This document shows, one piece after another, positions 30,835 through 40,966 of a stretch of 64,000 nucleotides of DNA. The DNA is taken from assembly GCA_002110485.1 (NCBI GenBank), contig MOWL01000006.1:1-64000 (forward strand), given 5' to 3'. Positions within the stretch are counted from its first letter, which is position 1. Every line of letters starts with the position of its first letter. The position numbers and the translations under genes are program-made. The DNA comes from Emergomyces orientalis. Its lineage: Eukaryota; Ascomycota; Eurotiomycetes; Onygenales; Ajellomycetaceae. Under the pieces are notes generated by a model. It saw nothing but the letters and a program-made list of their open reading frames with translations, was not told where the DNA came from and did not search any database.

Positions 30835-33180
30835 ATGACATTTGAATTGGGAATACCGTCAATTTTGGAAGCCTTACTGCGAGTACCTCCAGACTTGCTT
30901 AGGGCCCATCGCATGGATGTAATTCCTGCTCTCGAGACAATTGCAGAACGAGTTGGAGTAACAGTTATTCAAAACTATTCCTGTTCACCATGTCAGCAAG
31001 TGCCCACTACCTTCCATACTTCTCACACTCCTATCAACAACGAATTGCTTCAGAATACCGCTGGCACTCTAGATAGATACGGAGATAGATCATTTCAGCA
31101 CTACACTACTCCATCCCCAACTTCTCGAGATGAGAATTCTTGTCTCGAAGATGCGACGCAACTTACGACAGACGATGTACTTGCAAATTCTTCCAACTCC
31201 AATTCCTCTCCTTCGTTACGACCTCAGCAGCTTTTGCAAAAGATACAAAAAAAACTCGATGACATTTCCCAATTTTCAAAAAACAGTTCACAAGACATAG
31301 TTGAAGGCTTCTTCGAGCATCTACAGAGTGAGGACCCCCGCATTGGCCATATAAAAAGCATAACCGGAAAGAACAAACCAACGCCCGAGGAAAGATTCAT
31401 TCAATACCTTGCCCAGCGATCTCTAGCACTTGAGTTCAATCAATGGGAAAACAATGTGCAAGGAGAAGGAAACACAAGGCTAGATGATCTGTCCAGAATG
31501 CTATCATCAGCCAACGATAAAAATGGGAACTTTACACTTTACGTGGAACGGTTCAGTGACCCCAAATCAGCTTACCAGGCACTCAGGCGAGGAACTAAAC
31601 AACTGGTGCTTGAGAAGATGTGTAAGACCTCTGGATTGGGGGTAGCGGTACCATTTGCTTATGGGTTCTTCGATGCTCTGACCTACGAGAATATTCATGA
31701 CTTTCCTCCACTCCTCAATGGTCAACCAAACATACTCCATACCCTCCAAAATGCTTCGAGTTGGGTTGAGGCGAGCCAGTCAGTATACAATGGTGAGGGC
31801 CTACTGTCAAAGGGGATGCTCTTTACTAACATCTCATGTAGTACTCTGGAAAAATGAACAGCCCCAATCGTCCTCCCCGCCAGCCAAACGCCGTCGTTTG
31901 ATTTCACAACCCCGTGTCCTTAGAGAAATCAGGCCACGATTCTCTGGAGGAACCGCCGCCAGAGAACTCAATGATATGCAGAATAGCTCATCAGCGCCTT
32001 ACACTCGTCCCCTGGAAGGGAATCTTCCTCAAGACCAAACAGAAGATTTCCCGACTTCGAGCCAGCCACCTTCCCGGATAAACTCTACATCCACGCGTCG
32101 TGATGATGCCCAATCTCTTCCTAAAGGTATGATCTCAAACCCGATCTTTGTTCTCTAAAGACTCTAACCTGTTTTAGACCACATTTCAACCAACGATCCG
32201 GCTCAACACACGTCCGTCAACCAAAGCGCATCACCAACAAGCTCAATATCTGAATCCGTTGACATTTCGCCGTATTACAGCTGTCCTGGTGGCTCGGGTG
32301 CCGTTGCATGCCACAATGATTCTCTTTCAAAGCAAGTGTGTAATGGTCGGCAGCTAAGCCCCATCGGGGAGCTCTCGTTGGAAGAGCGAGAGGCTGCCCA
32401 AATGCTTCAACAATTTCAACAATCAACATCCGATCCACCTAGGTCGCAGCAGTTGGGAGAAGTGAGCGTGCGAGATGCCACGAGAGAGTCTTCGCAAGGT
32501 ACGTCAAAGGACCAGTTTACCGGAACCCTACCATCGCAGGAGCGGGTTACACCGCCAGCACAAAGTAGTTCTACTTATATATGAAACCCCTAAGCTAATC
32601 CAGTTAGCAGTTAACGCAAATGGGGCTGAGAGTGATATAGATGTTCCATCGCATGTCCCTCGCCCGGTCGTCGATATATCGAGACAGGATTTAGTGAGAT
32701 GGGAGGACGATGGTACTATTCACTCATCCGATCTCTCTAAAGGTAGAATTTCAAACCCAGTTTCTTTGCTCCTCTGAGCACTAACATGCTTTAGATCACA
32801 CTTCGACCAACGATCCTACCAACCTTAATGCGAATGAATCCCGCCCTCCACATCCAGCCACAAACTCGAATTTATTTTATAACGGAGAAACAACCACAAA
32901 CATTCCAACATGGCATAATGTGGTTTTTGACCCAGACACACAGGATATGACAAATGAGGTATCACAAAATGTGTTTTATGGCCTGGACACACATAATTCG
33001 ACAAATGGTCTTTGGCAAGACGGGTTTTTTGACCCCGACACACAACACCCGACAAACGGGCTATGGCGGAATGTATTGGCTTTAGAAACAAGCTCAAATG
33101 ATAGCATGGGTTTCCGTCAGTTGTTGCCACAATTCTTCCCCTATTGTGGCGATCTGGATGCACAACCATCAGGGTTCTAG
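30835..33180 (+). CDS. Large five-exon orphan protein with internal repeats
   Basis: Exons 30835-31792, 31842-32126, 32178-32498, 32608-32742 and 32795-33180 give 694 residues in frame; exon 3 could instead run to 32564, giving 716. Residues 1-320 look folded (LGIPSILEALLRVPPDLL, PTPEERFIQYLAQRSLALEF, LVLEKMCKTSGLGVAVPFAY). The rest is Ser/Thr/Pro/Gln-rich and has a PPAKRRR nuclear-like signal. Introns at 32127 and 32743 share TTTCAAACCC- or CTCAAACCC-like sequence and flanking codons (K-DHxSTNDP), so an exon-intron unit was duplicated. The tail repeats FDPDTQxxTNGLW-like units three times. No family is recognised; nuclear or regulatory function is a guess. Confidence 0.6.
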
Positions 33181-33460
33181 GCAGGTTTTTAGTGAGGCGC
33201 GTGTTGAACCTATGCTATCTGTTGCAGATAGATAAGAATGTAAAAATCAGTGTTTTTCATTCGGTATGACGCCAATTTCGAGTCGAGTTGTCATTTTGTG
33301 AATTTAGTAGATGAACTAAGCTTATTTCCAAATATATACAAATATATGATAAGCAGAAGAGGAGGCAAACACAATCACTGTAATACATAACAGAATTCAA
33401 GTCCAGATCATTTGATGCAAAGTTCCATGAATATCCATCATATCCCATTCATCCCGTTCC

Positions 33461-33945
33461 CTATGCCTTGTTGTTATCCCCCCCTATCATTTCTTTAATG
33501 GTGAGTAAGTCAACGCAGGTGTGTATATAGGAAATAATTTCTGTGACATCTACAATTTTCCCAACTGGAACGGTTATTATTGACTTTTCATCGGGAGTAT
33601 CGGATATCATAAGGTCATTTGATATAGGAATGAGGCGCATAGGGACCTTAGCCCAAAACCGGGTGTGATCACCTATTCTCAAAATTTTGGATTTTGAGGG
33701 CTGCCATACACATCAGTTCCATATTCACCCATTTAAGATATTATCACACTCACATCTGCCTTAACTGTATGTAGTATGGTTTTAATCTTCGAAGCGTCCA
33801 GAGGCTCCATGCTTTCCTTCGGAGTATCAGGTGTCGCTCGCCATTCGGTGATTTTATCCGCATGTTGTTTTAAATATTTAAGTTCGCCTTCGCATTCTGG
33901 AGGCAAGGGATTGACATCCAAGTTCTTCTTCGTTTCGGTCGGCAT
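33461..33945 (-). CDS. Orphan protein, 143 residues
   Basis: Exon 1 (33945-33754) and exon 2 (33700-33461) join across a 53-nt intron (GTGAGT..GGCAG). The start MPTETKKNLDVNPLPPECEG is polar. The second exon reads ILRIGDHTRFWAKVPMRLIP and VGKIVDVTEIISYIHTCVDL, giving a small compact protein. It converges with the large orphan gene at 30835. No domain is recognised. Confidence 0.5.
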
Positions 33946-34971
33946 GTTGCTTGGAAGATAGATGCGGGGACGTAATGATAATGCAGCGTAGGAGTCTGTG
34001 ATTCCGAGTATTCGAAGAGGTTACTCCGCTGGATGGTGGTAACTGGCGTGTGTGTCTTTTATTGAGAGACGAGTCTTGTGGGGTCAGCGAAAAAAGTTTT
34101 GAAAGGGTTCTTGTCCTAACCCCGCCAATCGCATGACATAGGTGGTACTCTCAGCTTTGATACACAGCAACCTTGTTCTTGCAACATGTTGGCTTTTCCA
34201 TGCGCTCGCAAATTTACAGGATTTCTTTGTATATGGAGCGTCAAATACTAGCGGCGAGGTTACCTTATGAACAGCATTAATTCACATCTCGTAGCGCGCG
34301 GTGATTTACAGTGTCAAATTCGAGATGAGGGGCTCACTCGGCTCAGAGACAAAAAAGACCACCTGACAACAAATCTGGTTGTCTTGGCTGCGTCTTGTGG
34401 TATACCGCGGACAAACATTGATCCGAGTTGGTATTTATTCACCACTCCAAGGATTAATGCCTTGCAAAATGTCGCATCCAAATTTTTGGTGATTACCCAT
34501 TTTACTTTTTGATGTATTAACTCTTTATCATCTGCAACACGATGGGTTACAGTAGCTCAGCCGCGGACTTTCGAAACCCTGGGGTTGATTGCAAGCACGC
34601 CTTGGATAAAATCAAAACTTGAGTTGCGCTAGCCAATTGGATGTCTTCTCCAATTAATAGAAATCTACTAGCCTTGACGGGGAAAAAAACCTTGTCTAAA
34701 ACCGATGCCAGACGCTGCTACTGCAACGCAATTGGATACGGCTGTGAGGTTTCGAGGCTTCATTGAAGAATATTCGAGAGGTTTGGCTGCGCGCGACAGG
34801 CTTTGACATGGATGGAGATGGCTGCACATGTGTCTGAGCTGGTTCGTCAGATAAGTTCAGCGTGACGTGTTACGCGGATAAACTTTGATCCGTGTTATTC
34901 TGGCGGATTTCTATGCCATATAATTCCAGGTGCCCATTTTGCTTCTTGATATAACTCTTTTTATCCCTCTA
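33946..34971. other. Intergenic, decayed repeat of the REase-kinase upstream region
   Basis: No gene is seen. The stretch 34760-34971 resembles 37715-37954 (for example GTTTGGCTGCGCGCGACAGG versus GGCTTGGCTGCGGGCGACAGG, and TTGATCCGTGTTATT in both), so the relic gene copy downstream carries its promoter as well. Confidence 0.5.
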
Positions 34972-35345
34972 ATGGCTGATTACAAGGCTTTCTTCCTTAG
35001 AGCGGAAGCAGAACGAGGACGGGAAGCAGAGCTGTGAAGGCAGGCAGAGGAGCGAGAGGCACAGGAAACAGTTACGAAGTGTTGATTTAATGGATGATCC
35101 TACCGTTTCATCGAGCCATCCGATCCATCGGACCGACTATCCTTTTGCCCAAATATATATGGGCACGTATGTTATATGAAGGAGAGAGATATATATAGCA
35201 GTAGAGTCAGTCATTTTAACTAGCTAGATAGACAGATCTAGAGATCCATTCATTCATTGATTTTTATGCCTCTACGAGCATTTTCCGATACGAAGACAAG
35301 CAGAAGAGGTGCGAAGGGGAAGCAGAAGAGGTACTGCCCAACAAG
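34972..35345 (+). pseudogene. Relic copy of the REase-kinase gene
   Basis: ATGGCTGATTACAAGGC.. encodes MADYKAFFLRAEAERGREAEL and then a stop, followed by RQAEEREAQE; this is the start of the gene at 37955 (MADNSSPDYKALFLRAEAER). About 190 bases without similarity follow. The match then resumes near 35315 (GAGGTACTGCCCAACAAGCC, compare 38257-38276). The rest of the gene is missing. It is a truncated, interrupted tandem paralogue. Confidence 0.75.
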
Positions 35346-35665
35346 CCTTGCCTTTGGGGAGATATTCCCCTATTCTCTAGAATCGTGTCCTGGCCATGCC
35401 AGTCATTCTTAGGGAAATATTCCTCGAAATATTCCCCTATTCTTTAGAATGTCACGGCCTGTACTTACAAAATCATGGCCTTGTCAACTGGTTCAGTATA
35501 CGATATTCCCCACCAATCCGTATCAAGAGAACAATTGAATTAACCTTCAACGTAGCAGGAATAATCCCTTATATTTTGCAAGAAGCATGGCCTCAGCACA
35601 GCTAAGCTACCAAGATGGTGGTTTGATGGGGCAGCTGTGTCTAACTTTAAATCTACCTCTTTGTG

Positions 35666-35850
35666 CAAAATAGCTAGGGAGGTGATGATAGTGGCTCTGT
35701 GGCTATGAAAAAGTACTCATCAATTGATGTCAGAAAATGTTACACACAAAAACACCATTCATCAATGGCTAGATTATGAACAACAGAATAACAGGCCTAC
35801 ATGTTGAATGTAGATTTACCGGTTGAATGCATGCGTCGAATTTGAAGACA
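35666..35850. repeat. Dispersed repeat, copy 2 (pair with 1440-1625)
   Basis: It aligns base for base with 1440-1625 over AGGTGATGATAGTGGCTCTG through GCATGCGTCGAATTTGA, with roughly one change in ten. It has no coding potential. Confidence 0.65.
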
Positions 35851-37044
35851 ACATAGTGAAGAAGAATGGAAAGGAAAGAAGGAAGAGAATAGAAGAAGGT
35901 AAAATAAAGACAAAGTGTGCACAAGAGGGAGGACCCCATCGTTTGATTTTCGCCGAAAACTGCTGACTGGGTTGGAAGGTTCGGATACATCTCTCACAAA
36001 TATCAAGCACGGCCTACAACCCGGACAGTTAATCAAAAAACAATGTTACTTGGAGTTTCCGAATTCTCATGCAATTTCCCTTCCCTCCGTCCCCGGGGTT
36101 CCTTGGTGCATGAAACTATGGTAATGAACAGCAATGTTCCCAATCTTCCATGAGACATAGAATATTTGCTGGGGTCCATATTTCTTGTAGTAGATCTTTT
36201 AGCTGATTTAGTATATATACAAATCGTTTGCTCATCGAGTTATGGGTAGAAGTGTAGCAGGGTTGGAAGTTGTGTGAAAGACTGGGGAATGTTTGCATGT
36301 TTGTTTGGCATGTCTATGAGCTAGGGACAGTTTCATTGGTCAGACGAGGGGCGTTCCACGCTTCCCGATGTATGGCTCCCGATGTTTACAAACTTTGACT
36401 AACTTCCATCAATTATTGAACTATGACAGAAAAATCAAACAAGGCAGATCTTGCGCCGGATACAACGCCGCTCATCGAGATTCAGTGTGAAAACAAGTAG
36501 CGTTGCTATCAGATATAATTACTGACAGAGAAACATAAAGAAGAAAGGAAGAAGGACGGAAAAAAGGAAGGAAAAAAGAAGGAAAGAAGAACAAAACGCG
36601 CGCATTAGTTCTCACAAAAATTGTTGAAGGATCGGATTGCCAAAAAATACATTTATATTGTCATGTGACCGTCGATTAGGCACCAATGCATTAACTTAAG
36701 CAAGATGGGAAATCCGAGCTGATGTCCTGCCAGAGTCAAGACCAATGCCGCCGCCGACGCTTTCACTTCCCTATCCTATTCCTCACAGCAGCACAGACAC
36801 CCTTTGCCCGCCTGTTCCCCTCTACGTGCTAGGGGTTTGTGGAAGATTGCAGAATTCCAGTACACAGCGCCGAGGTGTTTTTCCGGCCCCGGTCTTGCAC
36901 CTGCGTTCAATTATGCATGCCCCCGCTATCTATTGGTTGAGTGCGCGGCTTAGTAAGCCTACAAGATTTGTGTAACTCAGGCTGGACTTGGAAGTTCTAG
37001 GAGCATACAAACAAGACAAACAAACAAAGGTATTGACCCTCCTA

Positions 37045-37098
37045 AGTCACCTGACCTGTTTCTGTCTTTACCTGACCTGTTTCTGTCTTTGCCTGATC
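37045..37098. repeat. Short tandem repeat, about 22 bp unit
   Basis: The unit CACCTGACCTGTTTCTGTCTTT/TACCTGACCTGTTTCTGTCTTT is followed by a partial third unit GCCTGATCTGTGAGC. Confidence 0.7.
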
Positions 37099-37954
37099 TG
37101 TGAGCATCATTGTCTATTAATGGAATCAAAGATAAACCTCATCTTAACAATCTGCAGAGAATGGAGAGAAGGATAAAAATCACCCAAAAAACTCCACTGA
37201 ATACGCCCAGTCGTTCTACTATCATGAAAATTGCCCATGATGAGTGACGAGGAGCTGGGAATGGACACTTTTATCATTAGGAATGAAGATGGCAGCAAAT
37301 CAATAACTGTCAAAGGTTGCTGTGTTGTCAAAGCTGAGAGTGCCACCTATGTCATGTGATTGGCGGTTGGGATTAACACGATTCTTTGTTTCTGGGTTGG
37401 TCAGACATGGACATTGCGCTTCAGAACAGCGATTTTTGTTTTAATGAAGGCTTACCAGATTAGTTAAAATGGGATCTGATCACAATGGCAACAAGCTTCC
37501 CATTCTCAGGGACCTCCACCCGGCATTCTTTATGTATCTTGTAACAATAGCCACACTTTATCGGGAGATTCCGTCAGCCAACCTCCACCTATTGATTGTT
37601 CATTTCAATCTACATTTTCAATAAAATCTTTAATATATACCATTGAGCTACTGACCTCTAAATCGTCTTGGACTTTTTGTGATATTCGCCAACAGCTTGC
37701 AGGCGTAGGGCAGCGCGAAACATGGCTTGGCTGCGGGCGACAGGCCTTGGCATTGAATCATGGACTACTACTCTTTTACTGATTCGTTTAGATACGGCCA
37801 GTTGCGACGTTTGGCGCGGGTAAACGTTGATCCGTGTTATTTTGGGCGACATTATATCTCGTCTCCTGTTCCAACCACAGGATTATCGCCTCTATGCCAC
37901 TAAATTCCTGGTACCCACTTTTTTTTTTTGATATAACTCTTTTATCCCTCTCTA

Positions 37955-40234
37955 ATGGCCGATAACAGTTCACCAGATTACAAGGCTCTCTTCCTTAGGG
38001 CGGAAGCGGAACGAAGGCAGGCAGAAGAGCGAGAGGCACGGGAAGCAGTGTTGCGAAGGCAGGCAGAAGAGCGAGAGGCACGGGAAGCAGTGTTGCGAAG
38101 GCAGGCAGAAGAGCGAGAGGCAGAGGAAAAAGTGCGCAGCCAGCTGACAACACTCGGAGAGCTCATCAAAGGTTGTCATGATTCATTCTCCCGGCCTTTG
38201 CAGGTTGGAACGCCATCCCGCTCCACGAAGGGGAGTATTCCACCACCCACTGGGAAGTACTGCCCAACGAGCCTTCGCTTTTGGTCAAGTTGTCCGGTTC
38301 AACTGCAAGAAATTTATGATTCGGTTTCCACTTACCTCCAACCAGCTGGAAAAGACGCACCTCGGCTATTCACATCTCTCCTTGTACTAAATGAACTTGG
38401 TCGGCGGTATTCTAGCCGAAAACTACGAAGTGAAAAGGATCTGGAACACTACGAGCGAACCGCTGTGGAAGATCATGTCCATGATATCATAGCCGAGCTA
38501 TGCAAAATACCTGATGCCCGAGAGAGGTTCCGGCTTGGAGATGGGATCATGTTTGAAAATCATGAAAATCTTCTACAGACATCAGAAGAGTCAGATGTAC
38601 AGCTGCTTGATGAATCCAGCACAAAAAATCCCAAACCAGATTCATTCTGTATTCATCGGATCAACGGTTCCACCAATACTTTGATTACGACAGTCGAGTA
38701 TAAGCCGCCACACAAGCTCTCGGTTGAAAATCTCCGAGCAGGTCTTCGATCGATGAAGCTCTGGGAAGAGATTGTTCAGTCAGACACAATCCCCAAGAGC
38801 GATGAGCTGAACAAGGATGAAAAGCTGAGATATAATGCGGAACAGCTGACTTGCTCAGTTTTGGTTCAGGAGTATCATGTCATGATTCAAGCTGGACTGG
38901 AGTACTCCTACATAACTAATGGATTTGCTATCGTTCTGCTTCGTGTTCCATACAGCGACCCTAGTACACTCTATTACTATCTCTGTGAACCAAACATGGA
39001 TGTGATTTCAGAAAATCCTGGGGTCTTTTATCAGTCAAAGACAGCTATTGCCAGAATATTATGTCTCTGTCTGATGTCCTTTCTCTCGGATATCCGTGAC
39101 CAGAAGTGGCGGAATGCTGCGAGATCCCAGCTCCATATATGGAAGACAAGTTTTGACTTTACACGGTCGCAAATCCCCGATGACGAGCTGCAACAAACTC
39201 CTCCAGGATCGGAATATGCAAGCTCGGAATATATGCCCTCTGAACATCTACCATCATCTCCGTTACAACCCGGCCATCGAGCTTCTACCCGATCTCAAAC
39301 CACCTGTGCACCAATGGATACCTCGCCTTTGAGTGATCATATGGATTCTTCTGACTCCGACTCTAACCAAGCAGCGCACGGCCGGAAGCGGGGCATCAGC
39401 CAAGTGATGTCCTCCCCGCCCAGCCAGCGTTCATCGGCGCGCCCAGCAGGTCCTAGGCCATCGAGCGGCGAGAGCCGACACACGGCACGTTACTGTACGC
39501 AGCGATGCTTATTGGGTTTGCAACAGGGAGGTGAATTGGACCATCAATGCCCTAATGTTTCTCTCCACCGGCGAGGCCAGAATGATGATCGACATTGTAT
39601 CGATGCAAGGAAGCTTGTGCAAATACTGAATGAACAGCTCGATCGTGACCTTGATCATAACTGCACACCATTTGGGACTTGTGGATCGTATGGTGCACCC
39701 TTCAAGATCACTTGTGCTACATATGGCTACACTCTTGTTGGAAAGGGGACAACAGCCGGGCTATGGAAAGTTGTCTCACGTGAAGCAGAAATATACCGGG
39801 TTCTTCAGAAAGCACAGTGTTCTGCTGTCCCTGTATTTCTGGGGAGGATTGATTTGAAATTGTTCCTTTTCCTCCATGGTGCTGGGGACATCCGCCATAT
39901 GCTTCTCATGGGTTGGGCAGGGGAAAGTATAGAGAATGTCAAAGACAAGGAAGTGCTAAGTCGTGAGATTTCCAGGTCGAAGAAGGAAATCCGCATGCTG
40001 GGAGTGGTACATAAAGATCTGCGGCCTGCCAACATGTTATGGAATGATGAACTGCGCCGGGTCCTGATCATAGACTTTCACCGGTCCGACATAGACAGGC
40101 GCCCGATGAAAAGGCGGGTTGGATCCTTGAAAAGGTCACTGCATCAGGTGGGCAGGTCGAAACGACCCTGTAATAACAGTGGCTGGACTGGGCATATCTC
40201 CATGGCAGAGTCAGACGTCCAGAGTAGCGCCTGA
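37955..40234 (+). CDS. PD-(D/E)XK nuclease-like plus protein kinase-like fusion
   Basis: The 759-residue intronless protein starts ATG 37955. Residues 20-58 hold three charged repeats of RRQAEEREAREAVL. Residues about 160-400 have the core pattern of the REase fold: E172 in VEDHVHDII, D229 in KPDS, E248 and K250 in TVEYK, then Q305 and the helix VMIQAGLEYSYITNGFAIVL. After a Ser/Pro-rich linker, residues about 610-730 are kinase-like: GKGTTAGLWKV, VVHKDLRPANML (about 684-695) and IIDFHRSD where DFH replaces DFG. REase-kinase fusions are known from fungal and oomycete CR (Crinkler-RHS) type proteins. The kinase stops early after the DFH, so the C-lobe is missing. A relic copy lies at 34972. 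Nuclease activity is inferred only. Confidence 0.8.
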   Translation: MADNSSPDYKALFLRAEAERRQAEEREAREAVLRRQAEEREAREAVLRRQAEEREAEEKVRSQLTTLGELIKGCHDSFSRPLQVGTPSRSTKGSIPPPTGKYCPTSLRFWSSCPVQLQEIYDSVSTYLQPAGKDAPRLFTSLLVLNELGRRYSSRKLRSEKDLEHYERTAVEDHVHDIIAELCKIPDARERFRLGDGIMFENHENLLQTSEESDVQLLDESSTKNPKPDSFCIHRINGSTNTLITTVEYKPPHKLSVENLRAGLRSMKLWEEIVQSDTIPKSDELNKDEKLRYNAEQLTCSVLVQEYHVMIQAGLEYSYITNGFAIVLLRVPYSDPSTLYYYLCEPNMDVISENPGVFYQSKTAIARILCLCLMSFLSDIRDQKWRNAARSQLHIWKTSFDFTRSQIPDDELQQTPPGSEYASSEYMPSEHLPSSPLQPGHRASTRSQTTCAPMDTSPLSDHMDSSDSDSNQAAHGRKRGISQVMSSPPSQRSSARPAGPRPSSGESRHTARYCTQRCLLGLQQGGELDHQCPNVSLHRRGQNDDRHCIDARKLVQILNEQLDRDLDHNCTPFGTCGSYGAPFKITCATYGYTLVGKGTTAGLWKVVSREAEIYRVLQKAQCSAVPVFLGRIDLKLFLFLHGAGDIRHMLLMGWAGESIENVKDKEVLSREISRSKKEIRMLGVVHKDLRPANMLWNDELRRVLIIDFHRSDIDRRPMKRRVGSLKRSLHQVGRSKRPCNNSGWTGHISMAESDVQSSA

Positions 40235-40474
40235 ATGAGTTTTTACATCTAAGAATAGAATATCTACATAGCAAACGTGGAAAAATCCAGATGACAATTG
40301 CCGCAGGCCATGTGGCCTACGGAGACCACACCCCTGTCAACTGGCCCATTCCTCAAATCGGAAACAACTCGGGCATATTTCACCGTGGTTAGTGGTGTAA
40401 AGCGCTAGTAAAATGGGCCTTCATGGCTGTGAACTGAGCTTCGGGGGTACGTAGAAGATTGGCTTTTGTATGAT

Positions 40475-40738
40475 ATGATCACTGACAACTACGAGGAAAT
40501 TGCAAATTATAAACGAGGCAACATGGAAGCTGGGGGCCTTGAGCGTATCTTGATGAAAGAATTTCCCTCATGGTTCAACTGTGTCAAACCACTTCGCACC
40601 CCCGTGCGAGATATACTATTTACTTATGGGAAGAAGGGACTTGTTGTTGGTACCCCGCAAGACCCAAAACGCTTATACAATCCCTTTATCAAGGCGTACG
40701 ACGACGCGATATCTCTGATTGGATGTCATAGTGATTAG
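40475..40738 (+). CDS. Fragment resembling the tail of fungal kinase-like proteins
   Basis: From ATG 40475 the frame has GGLERILMKEFPSWFNCVKP, then RDILFTYGKKGLVVGTPQDP and LYNPFIKAYDDAISLI. From memory, a G-G-L..I...FP.W...V.PL...R..LF and GTP.DP..LY..I.AY pattern closes several fungal kinase-like proteins. It lies 240 bases after the REase-kinase stop, so it may be the detached end of that or another kinase. It has no upstream exon that I could join. Confidence 0.35.
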   Translation: MITDNYEEIANYKRGNMEAGGLERILMKEFPSWFNCVKPLRTPVRDILFTYGKKGLVVGTPQDPKRLYNPFIKAYDDAISLIGCHSD

Positions 40739-40966
40739 ATAACGGAAGGCGCGGCGCCATACTTTTGTTGTTAAAATTCGCACGCTTACAATGACATACA
40801 TTTTTAACAATGTGATAGGCAATATCAATAGAGCTCCTAGGCTGGAATGAAATTTGATAAGCAAACAAGATCAAACGAGGCGAACCGAAGCAAATGAGGA
40901 AACAAACAAGATAGGCAAAGTAGGGACAAATTAGAACCAAAAATGACATAATATTATATAGTTACG

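Larger units (their letters stand above)
35346..37954. other. Intergenic with repeats, no gene seen
   Basis: It contains the second copy of the 185-base repeat (35666-35850), a duplicated ATATTCCCCTATTCTYTAGA motif near 35360 and 35430, a purine-rich AAGGAAGAAGG tract at 36535-36595, and a short tandem repeat at 37045-37098. A T-run of about 14 bases at 37919 lies just before the REase-kinase gene. Confidence 0.45.

Noticed and set aside
32499..32607. Single long intron versus short intron in the 30835 gene
   Set aside because: Both 32499-32607 and 32565-32607 keep the frame; I could not decide and did not report it as alternative splicing.
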